Positions 1 to 11,499 of a DNA stretch of 64,000 nt are shown piece after piece (position 1 is the stretch's first letter; each line of letters opens with the position of its first letter). The stretch spans positions 8,255,638 to 8,319,637 of the forward strand of contig JBBCBC010000031.1 of the NCBI GenBank assembly GCA_037126765.1. Direction: 5' to 3'. This DNA comes from Stenogyne calaminthoides. Lineage: Eukaryota; Streptophyta; Magnoliopsida; Lamiales; Lamiaceae. The position numbers and the translations under genes are program-made. Under the pieces are notes generated by a model. It did not search any database. It saw only the letters and a list, made by a program, of their open reading frames with translations, and was not told where the DNA came from.

Positions 1-515
1 AACATTATCAACTTGTGTTATTGAAGCTAATTTACAAATAACAAGTTGAGGGGGAACGAGAGAACAAATTGAGGGGGAACTCATGAAGTCAGACGAAGAT
101 GATCGAGATCAGATGAGGCTGCAGACGAGGCTGATCAAGATCAGATGAGAAGGATGAGTTCGATCCAGATCGGTCTGGATCGATCAGTGAGTCGATCAGA
201 TCAAAGCGACGTAAATCGATTCGGATGAACAAAGTGATTTCATTTCGGTGAAATCATCGATGAACGAAAGTGATTTTATTTCAGTCTTTCTCGATGAATG
301 AAAGTGATTTCAGCACCGTAAAAATCTACAGATCAGTTGTTGGACCGGATCGGTGACGTAATCGAAGCAATGAACGAAGAATCCGACGGTTGATCAGATC
401 CGTTAGACACACAAAAAGCAGCTGATCAATAAGAAGACAACACACATATTGATGTGACATAAAGCTGCAAGGAAAAGTGCAATAGGACAAAGAAAAGCTG
501 GAAGACTATTAGTAT

Positions 516-554
516 GGATTTGAATATTACTCTCCAACGGTAATATTTAAATCC
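516..554. promoter_or_regulatory. LTR A hairpin directly upstream of TATA box
   Basis: An imperfect inverted repeat, GGATTTGAATATTAC ... GTAATATTTAAATCC, with a ~9 nt loop. It lies a few bases before TATAAATA (559-566). The same pair recurs in all six LTRs (TATA near 2063, 3537, 5003, 6463 and 7948), while the upstream ~300 bp varies greatly between copies. It is probably a promoter element or a structured element just before the transcript start; this role is inferred. Confidence 0.55.
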
Positions 555-558
555 ACAC

Positions 559-566
559 TATAAATA
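559..566 (+). promoter_or_regulatory. TATA box of LTR A1
   Basis: TATAAATA in the context CACACTATAAATACATTGC, conserved in all six LTRs. Transcription would start about 30 bp downstream, near CTTCAAAAGAAGACAATGG. This places the U3/R border about 40% into the LTR. Confidence 0.6.
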
Positions 567-894
567 CATTGCACTATCTTCAAAAGAAGACAATGGAGAA
601 TCTGCAAAGTGAAGATTAAAAGCCAAATATTCAAGCAACTCCATTCAAGAACACAGGGCATTTAATATCCAAATTTAACCAAGAGTGTTCTACCCTAGAT
701 CTAAGCACAAATGCCATATCCTAAGCTTAGAGAGATTTTCACAACCTTAGCATTGAGGCTAAACCATTGTAAGGGAAAATCTCACTATAGTTGGAGACAA
801 CACCAAACCCAAACCCAGTGGTGAAGTGAGGTAGTTGTTAGGCAAACCCAGTGAGGGTGATAAGTCCCGAAAGAGTGTGAACTCGTTAAACATC

Positions 895-1045
895 TAAGAG
901 TTTGAGTTAGTAAACCACAGAGGTAGTCGTAAAGCTGTGTGGTCGGGTTGAGTAAGTAAACTACGTGGAGTAGTCAGAAAGCTCAGGGCCGAGTTGAGTA
1001 AGTAAACTACACGAGGTAGTCAGAAAGCTCAGAAGTTGATAAGGA
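895..1045 (+). repeat. ~46 bp subrepeats inside LTR A
   Basis: Three imperfect direct copies of a block built around GTAAACTAC..GAGGTAGTC..AAAGCTC..GTTGAGTAA. All six LTRs carry the block (for example 2400-2545 and 8290-8425). A second subrepeat, based on GATGAACAAAGTGATTT with GGTGAAATCA, lies at about 220-330 and at the matching place in each LTR. LTR length differences come partly from these. Confidence 0.6.
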
Positions 1046-1284
1046 ATTTCCCTAGAGAGGGAGAGTGGATGTAGGACTGGTTGTCCGAACCACTATATAT
1101 TGCTGTGTTGTTTACTGCTTTATGTTTATACTTGTCATATGCATCTAGTTATAAGAAAAACACAACACATGAGCTTAAAATGAAAAATTGGAAACACTCG
1201 CCTCACCCCTTTTTTTTTTATATGCATCGAACATAATGTTTTCGCTTCCGCACGCGCAAAATGGGTTTTCAACCGGGACCATCA

Positions 1285-1428
1285 ATTGGTATCAGAGCGG
1301 GTGTTCAAAAGGTTCATTAATTGATTTTAAAGTGACCACGAATCGATTTTTTTAAAAAAAAAAAAAAACCTTTCTTTAAAAATGCATATATTTTAATATT
1401 TTGGCGCCATTATCAAAAAAGTGGAAAT
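1285..1428 (+). other. Spacer 1 of array A: PBS and PPT only
   Basis: PBS TGGTATCAGAGC at 1287-1298 matches the initiator tRNA-Met site usual for plant copia elements. A purine-rich tract at about 1415-1427 abuts the next LTR. The ~110 bp between is AT-rich and noncoding. Confidence 0.8.
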
Positions 1429-2787
1429 TGTTGGGATATTTTTAGTTTTGATGAATTATGCGAAAACATTATCAACTTGTGTTATTGAAGCTAATTTACG
1501 GATAACAAGTTGAGGGGGGAACGAGAGAACAAATTGAGGGGGAACCCATGAGGCCAACGGAAGAGGACGAAAACCAATGGAGGCTGCAGACGAGGCTGAT
1601 CAAGATCAGATGAGAAGGATGAGTTCCGATCCAGATCGAATCGGATCGATCCGGATCGATCAAAGCGACCGTAAATCGATTCGGATGAACGGTGATTTTT
1701 GAAATCGATGAAAGGATTTCACTAATGAGCGGTGATGAACAAAGGATTTTTCGGTGAAATCACCGATGAACAAAGTGATTTCAAAGACCGATGAACAAAG
1801 GATTTCACTCACCGAAATCTACAGATCGATTTCAAATGGACCGGATCAAGGCGACCGTAATCGAAGCAATGAGCATGATGTCAATCCGACGGTTGATCGG
1901 ATCCGTTAGACACACAAAAACGGTGATCAATAAGAAGACAACACACATATTGATGTGACATAAAGTTCGCAAGGAAAAGTGCAAACAGACAAAGAAAAAT
2001 TTGGAAGACTATTAGTATGGATTTGAATATTACTCTCCAACGGTAATATTTAAATCCACACTATAAATACATTGCACTATCTTCAAAAGAAGACAATGGA
2101 GAATCTGCAAAGTGAAGATTAAAAGCCAAATATTCAAGCAACTCCATTCAAGAACACAGGCATTTAATATCCAAATTTAACCAAGAGTGTTCTACCCCAG
2201 ATCTAAGCACAAATGCCATATCCTAAGCTTAGAGAGATTTTCACAACCTTAGCATTGAGGCTAAACCATTGTAAGGGAAAATCTCACCATAGTTGGAGAC
2301 AACACCAAACCCAAACCCAAAGTGGTGAAGTGGAGGTAGTTGTTAGCAAACCAGTGAGGGTGATAAGTCCCGAAAGAGTGTGAACTCGTTAAACATCTAA
2401 GAGTTTGAGTTAGTAAACCACAGAGGTAGTGTAAAGCTCGTGGTCGGGTTGAGTAAAAGTAAACTACGTGGAGTAGTCGTAAAGCTCGGTACGAAGTTGA
2501 GTAAGTAAACTACACGAGGTAGTCGAAAAGCTCGAAGTTGATAAGGAATTTCCTAGAGAGGAGAGTGGATGTAGGGACGGGGTTGTCAGAACCACTATAT
2601 ATTCTTTGTGTTGTTTCTTCGCTTTATGTTTATACTTGTCATATGCATCTAGTTATAAGAAAAACACAACACATGAGCTTAAAATGAAAAATTGGAAACA
2701 CTCTTGCCCTCACCCCTTTTTTATATGCATCGAACATAATGTTTTCGCCAGACGCATAAAATGGGTTTTCAACAAAGGGGACCATCA
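1429..2787 (+). repeat. LTR A2 (1359 bp)
   Basis: Complete, TGTTGGGA..ACCATCA. Hairpin and TATA box lie near 2020-2070. The 2606-2968 open frame crosses the LTR and spacer and is not conserved in other copies, so it is not a gene. Confidence 0.88.
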
Positions 2788-2933
2788 ATTGGTATCGAGC
2801 GGGTGTTCAAAAGGTTCATTAATTGATTTTAAAGTGACCACCGAACCGATTTTTTTAAAAAAAAAAAAAACCCGTTTCTTTAAAAATGCATATATTTTAA
2901 TATTTTTGGCGTCATTATCAAAAAAAGGGAAAT
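2788..2933 (+). other. Spacer 2 of array A
   Basis: PBS reads TGGTATCGAGC (2790-2800), with CAG read as CG compared with spacers 1, 3 and 4. PPT about 2920-2932. Confidence 0.78.
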
Positions 2934-4256
2934 TGTTGGGATATTTTAGTTTTGATGAATTATGCTAGAAACATTATCAACTTGTGTTATTGAAGCTAAT
3001 TTTACGGATAACAAGTTGAGGGGGAACGAGAGAACAAATTGAGGGGGAACTCATGAAGTCGAACGAAGATGATCGAGATCGGATGAGGTCGCCAGACGAG
3101 GAAGCGATCAAGATCAGATGAGAAGGATGAGTTCGAACCGGATCGATCTATGGATCGATCAAAGCGACGTAAATCGATTCGGATGAGCGGTGATTTGGCT
3201 CGGTGAAATCACTAATGAGCAATGATTTTATTTCAGTGAAATCAGCGATGAACAAGTGATTTCAAAGACCGATGAAACAAAGTGATTTCAAATTTCACCG
3301 AAATCTACTGGTCGATTTCAGCGGACGCATCGGTGACCTGAATCGAAGCAATGAACGATGAATCAAACGGGTGATCGGATCCGTTAGACACACAAAAAGC
3401 GGTGATCAATAAGAAGACAAACACATATTGATGTGACATAAAAGCCGCAAGGAAAAGTGCAATAGACAAAGAAAATTTGGAAGATTATTAGTATGGATTT
3501 GAATATTACTCCAACCGGTAATATTTAAATCCACACTATAAATACATTGCACTATCTTCAAAAGAAGACAATGGAGAATCTGCAAAGTGAAGATTAAAAG
3601 CCAAATATTCAAGCAACTCCATTCAAGAACCACAGGCATTTAATATCCAAATTTAACCAAGAGTGTTCTACCCTAGATCTAAGCACAAATGCCATATCCT
3701 AAGCTTAGAGAGATTTTCACAACCTTAGCATTGAGGCTAAACCATTGTAAGGAAAATCTCACTATAGTTGGAGACAACACCAAACCCAAAACCCAAAGTG
3801 GTGAAGTGAGGTAGTTGTTAGGCAAACCCAGTGAGGGTGATAAGTCCCAGAAGGAGTGTGAACTCGTTAAACATCTAAGAGTTTGAGTTAGTAAACCTGA
3901 GGTAGTCGTAAAGCTCGTGGTCGGGTTGAGTAAAGTAAACTACGTGGAGTAGTGTAAAGCTCGGGCGAAGTTGAGTAAGTAAACTACGAGGTAGTCGTAA
4001 AGCTCGAAGTTGATAAGGAATTTCCCTAGAGAGGGAGAGTGGATGTAGGGTGGTTGTCCAAACCACTATATATTCTTTGTGTTGTTTCTTCGCTTTATGT
4101 TTATACTTGTCATATGCATCTAGTTATAAAAAAAACACAACACATGAGCTTAAAATGAAAAATTGGAAACACTCGCCTCTTTTTCTTTTTTATATGCATC
4201 GAACATAATGTTTTCGCTTCCGCACGCGCAAAATGGGTTTTCAACCGGGACCATCA
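2934..4256 (+). repeat. LTR A3 (1323 bp)
   Basis: Complete copy with the same ends and TATA box near 3537. Differences from A2 concentrate in the upstream GATC/CGA-rich third. Confidence 0.88.
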
Positions 4257-4395
4257 ATTGGTATCAGAGCGGGTGTTCAAAAGGTTCATTAATTGATTTT
4301 AAAGTGACCACCGAATCGATTTTTTAAAAAAAAAACCCGTTTCTTTAAAAATGCATATATTTTAATATTTTGGCGTCATTATCAAAAGGGGAAAT
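4257..4395 (+). other. Spacer 3 of array A
   Basis: PBS TGGTATCAGAGC at 4259-4270; PPT AAAAGGGGAAA ends at 4394. Confidence 0.8.
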
Positions 4396-5724
4396 TGTTG
4401 GGATATTTTAGTTTTGATGAATTATGCCAAAAACATTATCAACTTGTGTTATTGAAGGTTAATTTACGATAACAAGTTGAGGAACGAGAGAACAAATTGA
4501 GGGGGAACTCGTAGAAGTCGCATTTAAGATGATCGAGATCGATGAGGTCACAGACGAAGGCCGATCAAGATCGGATGAGAAGGATGAGTTCAGATCCGAT
4601 GCAATCTTGGATCCGATGAAGCGACGTAAATCGAGTTCGGATGAACAAAGTGATTTATTTCGGTGAAATCACTAATGAACAAAGTGATTTTATTTCGGTG
4701 AAATCACCGATGAACAAAGTGATTTCAAAGACCGATGAAAAAGTGATTTTAAATACCGTAAATCTACATGAGATCCGATTTATTGGACGAGATCAAAGTA
4801 CTTAATCGAAGCAATGAACAAGAATCCGGACGGCCGACGATCCGTTAGACACACAAAAAGCAAATTGATCAATAAGAAGACAACACACATATTGATGTGA
4901 TATAAAAGTTCGCAAAGAAAAGTGCATAGACAAAAAAAATTTGGAAAGATTATTAGTATGGATTTGAATATTACTCAAAGCGGTAATATTTAAATCCACA
5001 CTATAAATACATTGCACTATCTTCAAAAGAAGACAATGGAGAATCTGCAAAGTGAAGATTAAAAGCCAAATATTCAAGCAACTCCATTCAAGAACACAGG
5101 GCATTTAATATCCAAATTTAACCAAGAGTGTTCTACCCTAGATCTAAGCACAAATGCCATATCCTAAGCTTAGAGAGATTTTCACAACCTTAGCATTGAG
5201 GCTAAACCATTGTAAGGGAAAATCTCACTATAGTTGGAGACAACACCAAACCCAAACCCAGTGGTGAAGTGAGGTAGTTGTTAGGCAAACCCGAGTGAGG
5301 GTGATAAGTCCCGAAGGAGTGTGAACTCGTTAAACATCTAAGAGTTTGAGTTAGTAAACTGAGAGGTAGTCAGAAAGCTCAGGGTTGGGTTGAGTAAGTA
5401 AACTACGTGGAGTAGTCAGAAAGCTCAGGGCCGAGTTGAGTAAGTAAACTACACGAGGTAGTCAGAAAGCTCAGAAGTTGATAAGGAATTTCCCTAGAGA
5501 GGGAGAGTGGATGTAGGACTGGTTGTCCGAACCACTATATATTGCTGTGTTGTTTACTGCTTTATGTTTATACTTGTCATATGCATCTAGTTATAAGAAA
5601 AACACAACACATGAGCTTAAAATGAAAAATTGGAAACACTCTGCCCTCACCCCTGTTTTATATGCATCGAACATAATGTTTTCGCTTCCGCACGCGCAAA
5701 ATGGGTTTTCAACCGGGACCATCA
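4396..5724 (+). repeat. LTR A4 (1329 bp)
   Basis: Complete copy. Its 3' half uses CAG/CTG forms (GTCAGAAAGCTCAGG), matching A1 and A6 but not A2, A3 and A5. Confidence 0.88.
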
Positions 5725-5871
5725 ATTGGTATCAGAGCGGGTGTTCAAAAGGTTCATTAATTGATTTTAAAGTGACCACCTGAACTGATTTTTTTTAAAA
5801 AAAAGAAAACCCGTTTCTTTAAAAATGCATATATTTTAATATTTTGGCGTCATTATCAAAAAGGGGGAAAT
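5725..5871 (+). other. Spacer 4 of array A
   Basis: PBS 5727-5738; the best PPT of the array, AAAAAGGGGGAAA, at 5858-5870. Confidence 0.8.
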
Positions 5872-7189
5872 TGTTGGGATATTTTAGTTTTGATGAATTA
5901 TGCCAAAACATTATCAACTTGTGTTATTGAAGCTAATTTACAGATAACAAGTTGAGGGGGGAACGAGAACAAATTGAGGGGAACTCGTGAAGTCGACGAA
6001 GATGATCGAGATCGGAGGTCACAGATTTAGGCCGATCAAGATCGGAGGAGAAGGATGAGTTCGATCCAGATTGAAAGGCGGATCTCGATCAAAGTACGAA
6101 ATCAGTTCTGGATGAACAAAGGATTTTAAATTTCAGTGAAATCACTAATGAACAAGTGATTTTCAATTGAAATCACCGATGAATGTGATTTCAAAGACCG
6201 GCGAACGATGATTTATTTCACCGTAAATCTACAGATCGATTTCAATGACCGGATCAAAGACCAGTAATCGAAAGCAATGAACAAGAATCCCACGGGCGTG
6301 ACGATCCGATTAGACACACAAAAAGAGGTGATCAATAAGAAGACAACACACATATTGATGTGACATAAAGTGCATGAAAAAGTTAACAGACAAAGAAAAA
6401 ATTGAAGATTATTAGTATGGATTTGAATATTACTCTCCAACGGTAATATTTAAATCCACACTATAAATACATTGCACTATCTTCAAAAAAGAAGACAATG
6501 GAGAATGCAAAGTGAAGATTAAAAGCCAAATATTCAAGCAACTCCATTCAAGAACACAGGCATTTAATATCCAAATTTAACCAAGAGTGTTCTACCTAGA
6601 TCTAAGCACAAATGCCATATCCTAAGCTTAGAGAGATTTTCACAACCTTAAAGCATTGAGGCTAAACCATTGTAAGGGAAAATCTCACTATAGTTGGAGA
6701 CAACACCAAACCCAAACCCAGTGGTGAAGTGAGGTAGTTGTTAGCAAACCCGAGTGAGGGTGATAAGTCCCGAAAAAGAGTGTGAACTCGTTAAACATCT
6801 AAGAGTTTGAGTTAGTAAACCATGAGAGGTAAATGTAAAGCTCGTGGTCGGGTTGAGTAAGTAAACCACGTGGAGTAGTCGTAAAGCTCGGGTCGAAGTT
6901 GAGTAAGTAAACTACACGAGGTAGTCGTAAAGCTCGAAGTTGATAAGGAATTTCAGAGAGGGAGAGTGGATGTAGGAATTTGGTTGTCGAACCACTATAT
7001 ATTCTTTGTGTTGTTTCTTGCTTTATGTTTATACTTGTCATATGCATCTAGTTATAAGAAAAAACACAACACATGAGCTTAAAATGAAAAATTGGAAACA
7101 CTCTTGCCCTCACTTTTTTTTTTATATGCATCGAACATAATGTTTTCGCTCAAGACGTAGCGCAAAATGGGTTTTCAACAGGACCATCA
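5872..7189 (+). repeat. LTR A5 (1318 bp)
   Basis: Complete copy; TATA box near 6463. Several short deletions lie at CTG/CAG positions relative to the other copies. Confidence 0.88.
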
Positions 7190-7333
7190 ATTGGTATCGA
7201 GCGGGTGTTCAAAAGGTTCATTAATTGATTTTAAAGTGACCACCGAATCGATTTTTAAAAAAAAGAAAACCGTTTCTTTAAAAAAATGCATATATTTTAA
7301 TATTTTTGGCGTCATTATCAAAAAAGGGGAAAT
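7190..7333 (+). other. Spacer 5 of array A
   Basis: PBS reads TGGTATCGAGC (7192-7202), the same CAG-to-CG change as spacer 2. PPT 7321-7332. Confidence 0.78.
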
Positions 7334-8672
7334 TGTTGGGATATTTTAGTTTTGATGAATTATGCTGAAAACATTATCAACTTGTGTTATTGAAGCTAAT
7401 TTACGATAACAAGTTGAGGGGAACGAGAGAACAAATTGAGGGGAACTTCATGAAGTCGGGCGAAGATGATCGAGATCCGGATGAGGTCATAGATTTAGGC
7501 CGATCAAGATCGATGAGAAGGATGAGTTCCGATCCAGATGGATCTCGATGATTCGATCGAGCGACGTAAAATTAAATCGGATGAGCGGTGATGAATCAAA
7601 TGATTTGAAATTTCGCTGAAATCACGAATGAACAAAGGATTTCCTCGGTGAAATCACCGATGAACAATTGATTTCAAAGACGGATGAACAAATGATTTCA
7701 TTTCACCGAAATCTACAGATCGATTTCGGCCGGACGCATCGGTGACGTAATCGAAGCAATGAACAAGAATCCGGCGGCCGATCGATCCGTTAGACACACA
7801 AAAACAGCTGATCAATAAGAAGACAACACACATATTGATGTGACATAAAAGTTCGCAAGGAAAAAGTGCAATAGGACAAAGAAAAGTCGAAGATTATTAG
7901 TATGGATTTGAATATTACTCTCCAACGGTAATATTTAAATCCACACTATAAATACATTGCACTATCTTCAAAAGAAGACAATGGAGAATCCTCAAAGTGA
8001 AGATTAAAAGCCAAATATTCAAGCAACTCCATTCAAGAACACAGGGCATTTAATATCCAAATTTAACCAAGAGTGTTCTACCCTAGATCTAAGCACAAAT
8101 GCCATATCCTAAGCTTAGAGAGATTTTCCCAACCTTAGCATTGAGGCTAAACCATTGTAAGGGAAAATCTCACCATAGTTGGAGACAACACCAAACCCAA
8201 ACCCAGTGGTGAAGTGAGGTAGTTGTTAGGCAAACCCGAGTGAGGGTGATAAGTCCCGAAAGAGTGTGAACTCGTTAAACATCTAAGAGTTTGAGTTAGT
8301 AAACTACAGAGGTAGTCAGAAAGCTCAGGGTCGGGTTGAGTAAGTAAACTACGTGGAGTAGTCAGAAAGCTCAGGGCCGAGTTGAGTAAGTAAACTACAC
8401 GAGGTAGTCAGAAAGCTCAGAAGTTGATAAGGAATTTCCTAGAGAGAGAGAGTGGATGTAGAATTTGGTTGTCCGAACCACTATATATTCTTTGTGTTGT
8501 TTCTTTGCTTTATGTTTATACTTGTCATATGCATCTAGTTATAAGCAAAACACAACACATGAGCTTAAAATGAAAAATTGGAAACACTCTGCCCTCACCC
8601 CTGTTTTATATGCATCGAACATAATGTTTTCGCTTTCGCACGTGCAAAATGGGTTTTCAACCGGGACCATCA
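7334..8672 (+). repeat. LTR A6 (1339 bp), right end of array
   Basis: Complete copy ending at ..CGGGACCATCA. There is no PBS after it. Instead, sequence matching position 31160 onward of B's 3' LTR begins at once, so this is the true right border of the array. Confidence 0.85.
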
Positions 8673-10117
8673 TTATTATATAGAACAACTGATGTATAAG
8701 ATATGTCACATATTGAGGGGGAACCTCAATATGTATAGGTCAGATCTAAAGATCAACTGAAGTTCGTCAGGCCAGAAGGCAAGGGAAGGACAGAAGATCA
8801 GACGATCTTATAAAGTCAGATAATCAGGTGAAGTCATGAAACACAAATTCAGAAGACCTGAAGATCAGATGACTACCAAAAGATCAGACCAGAAGACCTA
8901 CATCAGCCGAGTCTGCTAGTTGAGCTAAGACAACTGGCACCAGAAGACTCTATCGGTAGATCGGTTATGGTAATCGATCAGTCACCACACCGCGGTGGTA
9001 AAGCGATGTTTCACCAAGTCATACGTTGTTGATCTGAACAAGAAGAATGTCAACTTTAGTTGGTAGAACAAACACTGAAAAGTGCTTTTTATAAACAATA
9101 AGAACAAGACACGTATGAACGGAGCCGACAATATGGGATTTGGTGTTGCTTGGCCAAACGGCTATAAAAAATGACATACACGCTTTCGGCCATGCCGTAC
9201 CTAGAAGCACATCACATAAAATCCTACATATCTACCAAATATAGCCGGAAATTCAAATTTCTCTCCAACGGCTCTTTGATTTCGAGGTCTATAAATATGG
9301 GATTACTCTTCAGAGTGAAGACACGGAAATTATCAAGAAGCTCATACTATAGCCAAATTTCCGCACGAAGAACACAACCTTGAAGATTATTTTTCTAAGT
9401 GTTCATCCCATAGTTCTTAGTACGTAAATCTTATCCTCTAGGCTGTTAAGCTACTTAAATACTAGGAAAGATTTCAAAGTTGGAACAAACAACAAATCTT
9501 ACCCAAAACCCAAAGTTAGGTTAAGTTTGTTTAGCAAGATTTCAGACTAGGGTTTCTAGTTCTGATTTCTGGGATTGGTTGAGTGAGAGCTCTATAAATA
9601 TCTGTTGGTGTAATGTGTTGGACTAACACAATAATCTAAGTCCAGTTGGTTAAGTCGGTTAAGTTGGTGCCCCTTGTGATAGGGAAAGTGGGACGTAGGT
9701 TTGGTTGTTCGAACCACTATAAATCTTGTGTGCATTTACCGTTTGATTAAGCGCTTTACACTATTGCACACAACTTGATTATATCTGCATACATATTTCG
9801 AAAGTTAGGATCGGCTAGCACCAAGTTATCGATCCGACGATTGACTCCTGATCATCCGATTGAAAACAACTTCGAATCGATTTGTTATAAACCGGTTTTT
9901 CACACGGGTATAAACTAAGCTTCCGCTGACAATCGTTAAACCGATAGATCTGAATCGATCCGCCCAAAGCGTCGGTAAGTCGATATCGATCCAAACCGAT
10001 TCACTTGCACTCGATCAGGCATACTGCAATCACACCTGATCTGCACGAAAAAGTTTTAAGTCTATTCACCCCTCCCCTCTAGACTTCTGCCCTCACGAAA
10101 CACGTTCGGGACCTACA
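8673..10117 (+). repeat. 5' LTR of B (lacks first ~121 bp)
   Basis: Aligns with 31160-32627 of the 3' LTR. TATA box TATAAATA at 9290-9297. Ends GGGACCTACA at 10117. Differences from the 3' LTR are mostly CGA here against CTGA there, most densely at 9790-10010. Confidence 0.87.
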
Positions 10118-10119
10118 AG

Positions 10120-10131
10120 TGGTATCAGAGC
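10120..10131 (+). other. Primer-binding site of B
   Basis: TGGTATCAGAGC, complementary to the 3' end of initiator tRNA-Met, 2 bp after the LTR. Confidence 0.85.
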
Positions 10132-10254
10132 AGTGGTTCTACGGACCACTGGCTTTGAATATCATCGGTTCTTGAGGAAGAACCTTTGTGGTCACTTGAA
10201 CTGATCTTGAAAAATATTTTTCAAATCTCATTTGTTTTCAAACTCACGATCAAG

Positions 10255-11437
10255 ATGGATAATACTTGGTATGTATCATGATTTGCCTAAATTTTCCATT
10301 GATGAGTATGCAGACTGGACGATATACATGAGCAACCATCTGGGATCAATAAGCAGCAGGATGATGGAAGTTCTTGAACGAGGACCCATCATCATCTATC
10401 ATGACACCCCAGCTGTTGGAGGTGATCCAGATTTTACAGTTGGAAGTCTTGTCAGAAAGAGTCCTTACGATGGATCTTTCTTTGAGAGAAAGTTGTACAC
10501 TACGGATACGATAGCGGACACATAATCATGAAGACCATGGACAAGATAACCGGAGAAAAGATAAAGTATCTCAAGACTGACCCAAACAGATGTGGGATAC
10601 ACTTTCTTTGAAAATGTGTGAAGGAAATGATCCGATTAAAGATAGCGATCGCAAGTTTAACCGGTGAAATTCGAGAAACTTAAGATCTTTACCAAATGAA
10701 ACCATCAATGAGCTCGATGGAAGAATCACCATGTCAGTCAACAAGTTACGGGAACTTGGATGAGATATATCAGATAAAGACATCAATTACAAGATCTTGA
10801 GATCTCTGACTAAGAAGTGGGATATGAAAGTCACTGTAATAAAGGATTTTCAATATATTGCTAAGATGAAGCAAAGCAACCTGTTCCTGAGTCTTAAAGC
10901 TCATGAGTTCGATCTGATCGAAAGAGGACAAGAAGAAGAAGATTTCGCTTTCTTTGGCCACACACCGCCACATCAAAATCAACAGATTCAAAGCAGCCCA
11001 AAAGAAGAACTCAAAGTCTACTAAACCTGTTGGAAATATTATAAGCCAAACTGAACAGATTGCTTTGCTAACCAGAAAACTTGAAAAATCTATCATCCAA
11101 CTTGGTAAGTATCGTAGATTTTACAGGGATTATCAAAACAGCAGAGGAAGAGATAGGAGGTCAAACCGACAGAGATCTCGAAAAGGACCATATCGATGCA
11201 TCAAGAGAAAATCACAGAAAGGATCGCAGAGAAGATAAGAAAAGAGATGATCGGTCTGATGAAAGAAGAGACAACAGATCTGGGAGAAGAAATTCTGATT
11301 ACAATCAGACAGGTAAGTCACCTGACAGATTCTATAGACGGAATGACTTACCTAGCAGAAGAAGTTCCGTGGATCGTGGAGCGTGTTTCAACTGTGAGAA
11401 ACTAGGTCATTACAAAGCGCAGATTGCCCAGACCTGA
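10255..11437 (+). pseudogene. B gag (capsid/nucleocapsid), broken
   Basis: The reading frame begins at ATG 10255 and changes frame within the first 50 bp. The capsid part includes KFSIDEYADWTIYMSNHL, followed by pieces typical of copia gag near 10560-10930 in several frames. A basic, Arg/Asp/Ser-rich stretch follows (11140-11360), then a zinc knuckle beginning CFNCEKLGHYKAQI (11385-11430) whose last cysteine is displaced by a one-base shift. Gag would package the RNA into cytoplasmic virus-like particles. At least three frame changes and several stops are present, some at CGA/CTGA sites and so possibly sequence error. Confidence 0.7.
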
Positions 11438-11499
11438 CACCAAAAGAAAGAGAAGAGAAGCGGAACAAAAGAGAGCAAAGCTATAGAGACAGGAAAGCC

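Larger units (their letters stand above)
1..1284 (+). repeat. LTR A1 (5' cut by window edge)
   Basis: Ends at ..GACCATCA followed by AT and the PBS. The first ~35 bp seen in other copies (from TGTTGGGAT) lie left of the window. Confidence 0.88.
1..8672 (+). mobile_element. Element A: tandem LTR array, non-autonomous copia-type
   Basis: Six direct LTR copies (the first cut by the window edge) alternate with five spacers of 139-147 bp. Each LTR starts TGTTGGGATATTTTAG and ends ..GGGACCATCA. Each spacer starts with a TGGTATCAGAGC-type primer-binding site 2 bp after the LTR and ends in a polypurine tract directly before the next LTR. Spacers have no room for gag or pol, so the unit cannot move by itself. 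LTR start, PBS and the repeated GAGGGGGAAC motif resemble element B, so a SIRE-like copia element could supply proteins in trans (inference). The array probably arose by unequal exchange between LTRs. ORFs inside it are short, inconsistent between copies and not credible genes. Confidence 0.88.

Noticed and set aside
895..1045. Regular short repeats as a possible CRISPR array
   Set aside because: Units are contiguous and diverged, without unique spacers, inside a plant LTR.
1..8672. Many 60-120 residue ORFs in the tandem array
   Set aside because: They change or vanish between copies and cross LTR and spacer borders, so they are chance frames.
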